In this document: positions 57,748 to 64,000 of the stretch, piece after piece
Numbering within the stretch: position 1 is the first letter of the stretch
How the letters are laid out: each line of letters begins with the position of its first letter
Source: Alphaproteobacteria bacterium LSUCC0396
GTDB taxonomy: Bacteria; Pseudomonadota; Alphaproteobacteria; Puniceispirillales; Puniceispirillaceae
Length of the DNA: 64,000 nt
Assembly: GCA_041228345.1 (NCBI GenBank)
Contig: CP166131.1
Coordinates: 1,223,501 to 1,287,500, forward strand
Direction of reading: 5' to 3'
Notes under the pieces: generated by a model
Database searches by the model: none
What the model saw: only the letters and a program-made list of their open reading frames with translations
What the model was told of the DNA's origin: nothing
Made by a program: the position numbers and the translations under genes

Positions 57748-58641
57748 TCAAACGATCAGTTTTTGCAACGAGGTGGTGATCAGTTGATAAAGACCAGCCG
57801 CCGTCTGTCCTATAGGTTGGCCATCTGGCGTGATAATGGCTAATTCATGGGTGATGCGTGGGGCAAATTTGCGCCAGATAACGCCGTCATTTACCGTGGC
57901 CATACCATTGGTTGGATCGATAATCGCAAGCGCTGTTCCCGCGGCGATTATGTTGCGGGCAATGGCAAAAAAATAACTTGATAAATGCCGCTCGACAGTC
58001 ACATTGGCCTCGGACAACAGCATGTCCAATTGGCGGTCAACCATGTGCTGACCAGTGATTGACACAACCGACCGCCTGGCCAAATCAGCCGGTGTTATCA
58101 CCTGTTTTTTAGCGAGGGGATCATTCTCATGCATCACGCAGACACATTCCAGATTATATAATTCGGCGTTCAATCCGGCGACGGGCACCGGCGTGTCAAT
58201 AAGGCCAATATCAATTTGGCGTCTACTCACCCAATCGGCGACCTGACGCGAACTGCGGACAATGATATCAATGCTGACATCACTATGCTCGCGATGATAG
58301 GCGGCTATCAATGGCGGTAAAAAATGCACTGCCATGGCGCCATTGGTGGCAATGCGGATGCTGCCGGTTGTTCCGGCCTGAATTTCAGATACCCTTTGCG
58401 ATATCCGCGTCAATGCCAGTAGTCCCTGCGCTATTTCATCTTGTAAAAGCAAAGCTTCGCGCGTTGGGGCAAAAAAACCGCGATCACGTTTGAAAAGTTT
58501 GAACCTACATAATTCCTCAAGATTAGCCAGCGCAATACTGACGGCGGGTTGGCTGATATTCAGTTGAGAGGCGGCGCGGGAAATCGACCCTGCTGCCAGA
58601 ATGGCCTCAAACACTTCAAGGTGACGCTGCTTAACCTGCAT
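57748..58641 (-). CDS. LysR-family transcriptional regulator
   Basis: A regulator of 297 residues from ATG 58641 (MQVKQRHLEVFEAILAAGSI), the normal LysR length; an upstream extension to 58716 adds non-family residues. HTH: SISRAASQLNISQPAVSIALANLEELCRFKLFKRD. The effector domain follows (GTTGSIRIATNGAMAVHFLPPLI). It is 18 bp upstream of the DddQ-like gene on the same strand, and divergent from the PuuB-like gene across 187 bp of AT-rich DNA. That position fits control of both the minus-strand operon and the polyamine genes. Confidence 0.9.
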   Translation of the reverse strand: MQVKQRHLEVFEAILAAGSISRAASQLNISQPAVSIALANLEELCRFKLFKRDRGFFAPTREALLLQDEIAQGLLALTRISQRVSEIQAGTTGSIRIATNGAMAVHFLPPLIAAYHREHSDVSIDIIVRSSRQVADWVSRRQIDIGLIDTPVPVAGLNAELYNLECVCVMHENDPLAKKQVITPADLARRSVVSITGQHMVDRQLDMLLSEANVTVERHLSSYFFAIARNIIAAGTALAIIDPTNGMATVNDGVIWRKFAPRITHELAIITPDGQPIGQTAAGLYQLITTSLQKLIV

Positions 58642-58828
58642 AACCAATATGTCCTTACAAGAACTATAAATTTGCAAAGATTTACTATAAGAAAATCGAA
58701 TAATTATATAATACAAATTATGTTGTATTTATTTCATTTGTTTTTTAGCTTTGAGTCAAGATAGTTAATTTTACTGTCGTAGCGTCCAAGCCTAACTGAT
58801 GCGATCGTGATATTCGTGGGGTATGTGA

Positions 58829-60199
58829 ATGCGCTCAGACTTATCGTCAAAGCAGACTGATCCGATTGCCGATCATGGCGCCTATTGGGTTGAAGATAGT
58901 GCGCCCTTACCAGCAACCAGTTCTGATATTATGACTGATGCTGATGTTGTCATTGTTGGGTCGGGCTATACCGGCATGCATGCTGCCATTGTCACGGCAA
59001 GGGCTGGCAAAACCACACAAGTCCTTGAGGCGCAAACGCCGGGCTGGGGATGCAGTACGCGCAATGGCGGCCAGATCAGCAGCAGTGTAAAGCCAACGCT
59101 TGCTGAATTGACCAAACGTTTTGGCCCAGACCGTGCCCGCGCGATCCGCGCCGAGGGTGATGCGTCACTTGACTGGATTGAGACCTTTATCAAGGATAAT
59201 GGCATCGCCTGTGATTTCATGCGTAATGGCCGGTTCCACGCCGCCCATACCCCTCAGCATTTTGAGACGCTGGTGCGCGAGGCGGCACGGTTGGGTGATG
59301 AAGAAAATATACCCATAACCGTAATCCCTCGCCATGAGCAGCATAAAGAACTTGGCTCAGATATCTATTACGGCGGCCTTGTCTTTGAACGTCATGCGTC
59401 GCTTCATCCGGCAAAATATTATGCCGGTATTCTGCAAACGGCTTTGGATGCAGGGGTGCGTGTTACCGGCCATTGTCCGGCGGTGAATATCACAAAGTCG
59501 GGAACCGGCTATATTGTCACCACGCCAAAGGGCCAGATCAAAACTGGCAAACTGGTGCTTGCAACGAATGGCTATAGCGGCGACCTAATGCCGTGGGTAC
59601 GCCGCCGTGTTATCCCGATTGGCAGCTATATCATCGCGACCGACCCGTTGCCAAAACCGCTGATGGATAAGCTGTTTCCGACGAATAGAGCGATCACTGA
59701 TAGCTGTAAGATTGTTTATTATTTCCGGCCATCACCCGACCGAAGTCGGGTCTTATTTGGGGGGCGGGTATCGGCGAACGAGACCAATCCGGCCATTAGC
59801 GGGCCGAAATTAAAACAGGATATGTGCCGGATTTTTCCTGAATTACAACCCTATGGCGTGTCGCATTCATGGTGCGGAACGGTGGCATATAGCTTTGATG
59901 AGTTAATGCATATCGGGGTAAATGAGGGGGTGCATTTTGCCATGGGATATTGTGGCTCTGGCGTTGGTATGGCGAGTTATCTTGGCATGCGCCTTGGCCA
60001 ACAAACGCTGGCACTGCCGCAGGGTAAGACGGCTTTAGATAACATCGCGTTTCCAACGCGGCCTTTCTACACAGGCAAACCGTGGTTCTTGCCCGCAATG
60101 GTGGGCTGGTACCGTTGGTGCGATGGATGGCAAATGAAACGTGCATTCAAATATTCAGCAAATAAAGGGTCTGAGAGGTTTGCTGAAAATGCCTCATAG
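58829..60199 (+). CDS. FAD-dependent amine/glycine oxidase-type oxidoreductase (PuuB/OrdL-like)
   Basis: A 456-residue DAO-family flavoprotein. FAD motif: ADVVIVGSGYTGMHAAIVTARAG (near 38-60), then TPGWGCSTRNGGQISSSVKP, typical of gamma-glutamylputrescine oxidase (PuuB) and related OrdL proteins. Further pieces: LVLATNGYSGDLMPWVRRRVIPIGSYIIAT and WCGTVAYSFDELMHIGVNEGVHFAMGYCGSGVGMA. Together with the PuuA-like and ALDH genes on the other strand and the polyamine importer just downstream, the function is probably oxidation of a gamma-glutamyl or free polyamine. Confidence 0.87.
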   Translation: MRSDLSSKQTDPIADHGAYWVEDSAPLPATSSDIMTDADVVIVGSGYTGMHAAIVTARAGKTTQVLEAQTPGWGCSTRNGGQISSSVKPTLAELTKRFGPDRARAIRAEGDASLDWIETFIKDNGIACDFMRNGRFHAAHTPQHFETLVREAARLGDEENIPITVIPRHEQHKELGSDIYYGGLVFERHASLHPAKYYAGILQTALDAGVRVTGHCPAVNITKSGTGYIVTTPKGQIKTGKLVLATNGYSGDLMPWVRRRVIPIGSYIIATDPLPKPLMDKLFPTNRAITDSCKIVYYFRPSPDRSRVLFGGRVSANETNPAISGPKLKQDMCRIFPELQPYGVSHSWCGTVAYSFDELMHIGVNEGVHFAMGYCGSGVGMASYLGMRLGQQTLALPQGKTALDNIAFPTRPFYTGKPWFLPAMVGWYRWCDGWQMKRAFKYSANKGSERFAENAS

Positions 60200-60322
60200 G
60201 CCATCAAAGAGATTCGTTAAAAGGCCGGGCTTTTTGAGGGTGAAATCTAAGTTGCATTATGAGGCAATATTCTTGGTGTGAGCAAAACTCTTGGCAAAGA
60301 GAAAATCGAAAAGGAGGAAAAA

Positions 60323-61411
60323 ATGGTTTTCAATTTTTTAAGACAAGCAAAGGCGCATAATATTTTGGGGGCCGTCAGTGCGGCAGCCTTGTCGTTGTTC
60401 GCGGTGACGTCCGCACATGCCGATCCGGTGACAGTCGTCTCTTGGGGCGGGGCATATGGCAAGGCGCAAGATGCAGCGCTTTTTACCGATGCTTCGAAAA
60501 ATTCAGGCATTGAAATTAACCGCGAGTCCGGTGCCAGCATGTCGAAGGTTATGCTGCAAGTCGAGTCTGGCGCAGTCACATGGGATCTTGTTGTCAGCGG
60601 GTCTGGTGGATGTGCGGCAGCGGCGGCGAAAGGCGCACTGGAAAAAATTGATTTCAATGTTGTCGATGTATCCAATTTCCTACCAAACACCTATACCGAT
60701 TATTGTATTGGCTCTGACGTGTTTGCCACGGTCTTTGCGTGGAACACGGCAAAATATGGTGAGCCGGGAACCGCTGGTGCGCCAAATTCCTGGGCTGATT
60801 TTTGGGATGTAAAGAAATTTCCGGGTACCCGCGCCATTCGCCTGAATAATGTTGATGGGGTTTTGGAACCTGCGGTAATGGCAATGGGTGTGCCGCCAGA
60901 AAAAGTATATGAATTTCTAGCAAGCGACGGTGGCATCGAAAAGGCCATTGCAAAAATTCGCGAGCTAAAGCCGCATATTTCTGTCTATTGGAAATCGGGC
61001 GCAATGCAGGCGCAATTGATGAAAGATGGCGAAGTCGACATGATCACCGGCTGGAACGGCCGCTTTGACAATGCCCGCAAAGATGGTGCAACAGTCGGCT
61101 ATACCTTTAATCAGGCGCTTCGTGACTATGATGGTTTCGGCATTCCAAAAGGCGCGCCAAATAAAGATATGGCGATGAAGTTCCTTGGCGAAGTATCCAA
61201 GGCGCAATATCAGGCTAACCTGCCATTCCATATTACCTATGGCCCGACCAACAAAAAGGCTTATGAGATCACAACAGCCTCAAAGGCTCTTCTTGAGGCG
61301 TTGCCATCACATCCGAAAAATGTGTCAAAAATGCTGGCTGTCGATCTTGATTGGTATGCAAAATACCGTGAGAAAGCGCTCGAAATGTATATGGAGCTGT
61401 TAAGCGAATAG
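60323..61411 (+). CDS. ABC transporter substrate-binding protein, spermidine/putrescine type (PotD/PotF-like)
   Basis: A periplasmic protein of about 362 residues. The ATG at 60323 has an AAGGAGG site six bases upstream and begins a signal peptide (MVFNFLRQAKAHNILGAVSA, cleavage near AHA|D); an extension to 60278 has neither. Mature motifs: VTVVSWGGAYGKAQDAALF, LVVSGSGGCAAAAAKGALEKIDF, NSWADFWDVKKFPGTRAIRLN, ITGWNGRF. These fit the PotD/PotF-like group that binds polyamines or related compounds. It is followed by a 14-bp-stem hairpin and the ATPase and permease genes. Confidence 0.9.
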   Translation: MVFNFLRQAKAHNILGAVSAAALSLFAVTSAHADPVTVVSWGGAYGKAQDAALFTDASKNSGIEINRESGASMSKVMLQVESGAVTWDLVVSGSGGCAAAAAKGALEKIDFNVVDVSNFLPNTYTDYCIGSDVFATVFAWNTAKYGEPGTAGAPNSWADFWDVKKFPGTRAIRLNNVDGVLEPAVMAMGVPPEKVYEFLASDGGIEKAIAKIRELKPHISVYWKSGAMQAQLMKDGEVDMITGWNGRFDNARKDGATVGYTFNQALRDYDGFGIPKGAPNKDMAMKFLGEVSKAQYQANLPFHITYGPTNKKAYEITTASKALLEALPSHPKNVSKMLAVDLDWYAKYREKALEMYMELLSE

Positions 61412-61424
61412 CCGCCATCAATTG

Positions 61425-61454
61425 ATGATACGAAGGCACCTGCCTTCGTATCAT
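61425..61454 (+). promoter_or_regulatory. intercistronic hairpin after the binding-protein gene
   Basis: A perfect 14-bp inverted repeat, ATGATACGAAGGCA/TGCCTTCGTATCAT, centred on CC, starting 13 bases after the stop codon and followed by TTTCAG without a long T-run. It lies between the binding-protein and ATPase genes, the same relative place as the three TTT hairpins. mRNA-end protection and reduced read-through are the usual effects. Confidence 0.8.
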
Positions 61455-61492
61455 TTCAGAAAAATTTAAAATCAGATAGGTGTTGTCCCAAC

Positions 61493-62590
61493 ATGGTTTC
61501 CGATAGGCCTGCCTCACTGTCAATTTCAGTGACTGAATTGACCAAGTCATATGGCAATGTTTTTGCGCTGAACTCTGTCAGCATCGATGTTAAAGCTGGT
61601 GAGTTCCTGACATTGTTGGGGCCATCTGGCTCTGGAAAAACAACATTGCTGATGGCAATCGCCGGATTTAACCGGCCAGATTCCGGACGCATTTGCTTTG
61701 GTGACACAGATGTAACATTGATGCCGCCACATAAGCGCGAAGTCGGGATGGTGTTTCAAAGCTATGCATTATTCCCGCATATGTCGGTTTTTGAAAATGT
61801 GGCCTTTCCGTTAAAGCTTCGCAAAATAGCCGCGCAGGAAAAATACGAAAAGGTAACGGAAGCCTTGAAGACGGTGCAATTATCAGATTTTGCCGAACGC
61901 CATATTGATCAATTATCAGGCGGGCAAAGACAGCGCGTTGCCTTGGCGCGCGCCTTTGTTTTTGGCCCGAAAATCCTGCTGATGGATGAGCCATTATCGG
62001 CGCTTGATAAAAAGCTGCGCGAGGAAATGCAAATAGAGCTGAAACAGCTGCATCGCAAATTGGGCGTAACAACCGTCTATGTAACCCATGACCAGCGTGA
62101 GGCTCTCACCATGTCAGATCGCATTGCGGTGATCAATGATGGTGAAGTCGCGCAGGTTGGCACGCCGCGTGATATCTATAACACGCCTGCGAATAGTTTC
62201 GTTGCCAGCTTTATTGGCGAATCCTCATTCATCCCCCTTGACCGCGATGCTAAGGGCGGGCTTGTTTATCGGGGAACGAAAATTGCCGCAGCGCCAACCA
62301 GTCAATCGGCAAAAACATATTCGCTGGTTGTCCGGCCAGAACGGTTGTCTTTGGTGCCGCCGAAAGCAAAACCCCTTGCCGGCAAACTTTATTTTGACGG
62401 CATCATCACCGAGCTTGTCTATCAAGGTGAAAACGCGTTGGTCATGCTAAAAATGGCTGATAATCTAACATTAACGGCGCGCATGAATACACGCGCTGGT
62501 GATGATGTTGATTCACTGGTTGAGGGGCAACAGCTCACCTTATCAATTGATAAAAACGATATCATCACAATTCCGGATGAGGCGGCGTAA
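61493..62590 (+). CDS. ABC transporter ATP-binding protein, spermidine/putrescine type (PotA/PotG-like)
   Basis: A 365-residue ATPase. Walker A GPSGSGKTT (residues 43-51), Q-loop VFQSYALFPHMSVFENVAFPL, signature LSGGQRQRVALARA, Walker B KILLMDEPLSALDKKLRE and H-loop VTHDQREALTMSDRI. The C-terminal 100 residues form the TOBE-type regulatory domain of the PotA/MalK class (YSLVVRPERLSLVPP). It powers import through the two permeases encoded downstream; its stop overlaps the next start (TAATG). Confidence 0.93.
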   Translation: MVSDRPASLSISVTELTKSYGNVFALNSVSIDVKAGEFLTLLGPSGSGKTTLLMAIAGFNRPDSGRICFGDTDVTLMPPHKREVGMVFQSYALFPHMSVFENVAFPLKLRKIAAQEKYEKVTEALKTVQLSDFAERHIDQLSGGQRQRVALARAFVFGPKILLMDEPLSALDKKLREEMQIELKQLHRKLGVTTVYVTHDQREALTMSDRIAVINDGEVAQVGTPRDIYNTPANSFVASFIGESSFIPLDRDAKGGLVYRGTKIAAAPTSQSAKTYSLVVRPERLSLVPPKAKPLAGKLYFDGIITELVYQGENALVMLKMADNLTLTARMNTRAGDDVDSLVEGQQLTLSIDKNDIITIPDEAA

Positions 62591-63492
62591 TGTCAGACCA
62601 AAACAGCCGCAGCGATAACGCATTGGGGGCAAAGCAGCTCCGCGCCGCAGAACGCAAGGAATCAGCCATGTTGCTGGCGTTGACGATGCCCGCGATTATT
62701 GTGGTTGCGCTGGTGATTATCGTTCCGGTTGGCTGGCTGTTTTCCCTGTCATTTCTGGATGGGTCTGGCCAATTATCTTTGGTCAATTATCAGAAGATGA
62801 TTGAATATAAATCCTATATGCGGGTGTTTAAGACAACATTTAACGTCAGTTTACTCACCACATTCTTGTGTATTCTGATTGGTTATCCGCTGGCCTATTT
62901 CCTGTCGCAGATGCCGCGTAAATATGTTGGCTTATTCATGCTGACCGTGCTGTTGCCATTCTGGACATCGCTTTTGGTGCGAACCTATGCCTGGCTGGTG
63001 ATGCTACAGCGAAATGGGCTGATCAATAATTTTGCGATTGATCTCGGCATATGGGATACGCCGGTCAAACTTGCCCATAATCTAAACGGCACGTTGATTG
63101 GCATGGTGCATATCATGCTGCCCTTTCTGGTGTTGCCATTATATGCTGCCATGCAGCGCATCGATCGCAATACCCTGCAAGCCGCGGCCAATTTAGGCGC
63201 AACACCGGTGCAAACATTCTGGCAGGTATTTGTGCCATTATCCTTGCCTGGTGTGGTGGCAGGATCGCTGATTGTGTTTGTCCTATGCCTTGGCTTTTAT
63301 GTGACACCAGCCGTGCTTGGCGGCGGCAAGGTGATCATGGTGTCAATGCAGATTACCGCCATTCTTGAAGATCAGTTTAACTGGGGCGCGGCAAGCGCGC
63401 TTGGCGTTGTGTTGCTGGTCGCTACCTTTGCTGTTTTATTGCTGGCATCACGATTCCTAAAGCTGGATTCGGTGATGTTTGGGAGGCACTGA
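62590..63492 (+). CDS. ABC transporter permease, spermidine/putrescine type (PotB/PotH-like)
   Basis: A 300-residue inner-membrane permease with six predicted helices. The EAA-type coupling motif is NTLQAAANLGATPVQTFWQVFVPLSLPGVVAG (near 195-226). Other family segments are LPFWTSLLVRTYAWLVMLQRNGLIN and ITAILEDQFNWGAASALGVVLL. It pairs with the following PotC-like permease and lies one base inside the ATPase gene end, so the subunits are co-translated. Confidence 0.92.
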   Translation: MSDQNSRSDNALGAKQLRAAERKESAMLLALTMPAIIVVALVIIVPVGWLFSLSFLDGSGQLSLVNYQKMIEYKSYMRVFKTTFNVSLLTTFLCILIGYPLAYFLSQMPRKYVGLFMLTVLLPFWTSLLVRTYAWLVMLQRNGLINNFAIDLGIWDTPVKLAHNLNGTLIGMVHIMLPFLVLPLYAAMQRIDRNTLQAAANLGATPVQTFWQVFVPLSLPGVVAGSLIVFVLCLGFYVTPAVLGGGKVIMVSMQITAILEDQFNWGAASALGVVLLVATFAVLLLASRFLKLDSVMFGRH

Positions 63493-63493
63493 T

Positions 63494-64000
63494 ATGAGCT
63501 GGTTAAAATCAGCCGCAAGCGAGACCCAGATCACACATGGTGACCGTTTATGGCTATATTGCCTTGCCGGACTCATCATGTTTTTGTTGGTGGTGCCAAC
63601 GGTGATCGTCATTCCAATGTCGTTTTCTGACTCGCAATATCTGGAGTTTCCACCGCGCAAGTGGTCGTTGCGCTGGTATGGTGAATATCTGGAAACGCCG
63701 CGTTGGATCAAGGCCACGATCACATCGCTAAAAGTGGCGGTTTTGACCATGCTTGTGGCAACGCCCTTTGGCACAATGGCGGCTTATGGGCTGTTTGTGT
63801 CGGGAAGCCGCTATGGCAAAGCGGTATTTTTCCTGTTGATGACGCCGATGATTGTACCGGTTATTCTGATTGCGATTGGCACATTTTATGTGTTTGGCAA
63901 GATCGGGATTGTGAATTCAATTTTTGGGCTTGTTTTGGCGCATACGGTTTTATCGGTGCCGATTGTGATGATTATCATCACGTCGGCGCTGCGAACCTAT
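63494..64000 (+). CDS. ABC transporter permease, PotC/PotI-like (3' end outside window)
   Basis: The frame opens with ATG at 63494, one base after the PotB stop and 7 bases after a GGGAGG-like site, and stays open to the last base (169 codons). The start is MSWLKSAASETQITHGDRLW, then a first helix, the loop VIVIPMSFSDSQYLEFPPRKWSLRWYGEYL typical of PotC/PotI, and LLMTPMIVPVILIAIGTFYVFGKIGIVNS. The EAA loop and last helices lie beyond the window. It completes the binding protein-ATPase-permease-permease importer. Confidence 0.9.
   Translation, partial: MSWLKSAASETQITHGDRLWLYCLAGLIMFLLVVPTVIVIPMSFSDSQYLEFPPRKWSLRWYGEYLETPRWIKATITSLKVAVLTMLVATPFGTMAAYGLFVSGSRYGKAVFFLLMTPMIVPVILIAIGTFYVFGKIGIVNSIFGLVLAHTVLSVPIVMIIITSALRTY

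Noticed and set aside
60200..60322. Terminator between the PuuB-like gene and the binding-protein gene
   Set aside because: AAAGGCCGGGCTTTTT looks suggestive, but the arms have a mismatch and leave no loop, so no stable hairpin is supported.

Overview
The window looks like accessory, catabolic DNA of a marine-type alphaproteobacterium. The reasons are three tripartite tricarboxylate (TTT) transporters, one TAXI-type TRAP transporter, a polyamine ABC importer, formylglycine-type sulfatases, a DddQ-like cupin of the DMSP-lyase family, and pieces of an alphaproteobacterial-looking initiator tRNA (anticodon CAT, 3' end GCCCCCGCAACCA). Genus cannot be fixed from the sequence; a SAR116-like or Roseobacter-like organism is only a guess. 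No rRNA, intact tRNA, CRISPR array, integrase or intact transposase was seen.

Layout. (1) 1-11.0 kb, + strand: an acyl-CoA catabolic operon with four acyl-CoA dehydrogenases (one a partial gene at the window edge), a crotonase lacking both catalytic glutamates, a FadJ-like bifunctional enzyme, a TAXI TRAP importer and a GntR regulator. (2) 11.3-19.1 kb: a truncated nitroreductase, then a visibly AT-richer + strand operon with an isocitrate-lyase-like enzyme (KRCGH motif), TctC-TctB-TctA, LeuC/LeuD-like dehydratase subunits and a TauD-like oxygenase. This is proposed as import and cleavage of an alkylated malate or maleate. (3) 19.3-35.7 kb: gene debris (GcvT-like fragment, IS3 orfA fragment), then FGGY kinase, two class II aldolases, a HAD protein, an MBL hydrolase, a Tm-1-like protein, three tandem sulfatases, a second TTT system and two GntR regulators. 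(4) 35.8-39.2 kb: a secreted phytase-like esterase behind a three-repeat Pho-box-like sequence, plus NrtS and a small unknown protein. (5) 39.3-43.5 kb: ThDP enzyme, acyl-CoA ligase and GntR. (6) 43.6-50.1 kb: GlcD-like oxidase, third TTT system and a decayed MocR gene. (7) 50.3-64 kb: a minus-strand run of Fe-ADH, ALDH, glutamine-synthetase-like, enolase-superfamily, GMC oxidoreductase, DddQ-like cupin and LysR genes, divergent from a PuuB-like oxidase and a PotFGHI-like importer cut by the window end.

The most unusual structure lies between blocks. At about 19.28, 35.79/35.85, 39.21, 43.52 and 50.15 kb the same orientation-conserved signature recurs. It consists of the 3' end of an initiator tRNA (from 12 bases up to 49 bases including the anticodon loop), directly followed on the minus strand by a hairpin terminator whose sequence differs at each site. 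Three copies share an extra block of about 35 bp, and a fourth carries a diverged version. These marks divide 19-50 kb into four catabolic cassettes, three of which carry their own regulator gene. The simplest reading is repeated integration at an initiator tRNA gene, giving a tandem array of nutrient-use cassettes with the integrase lost or elsewhere.

A second recurring feature is a strong hairpin directly after the binding-protein gene and before the membrane or ATPase genes in four transport operons. It probably keeps the binding protein in excess.
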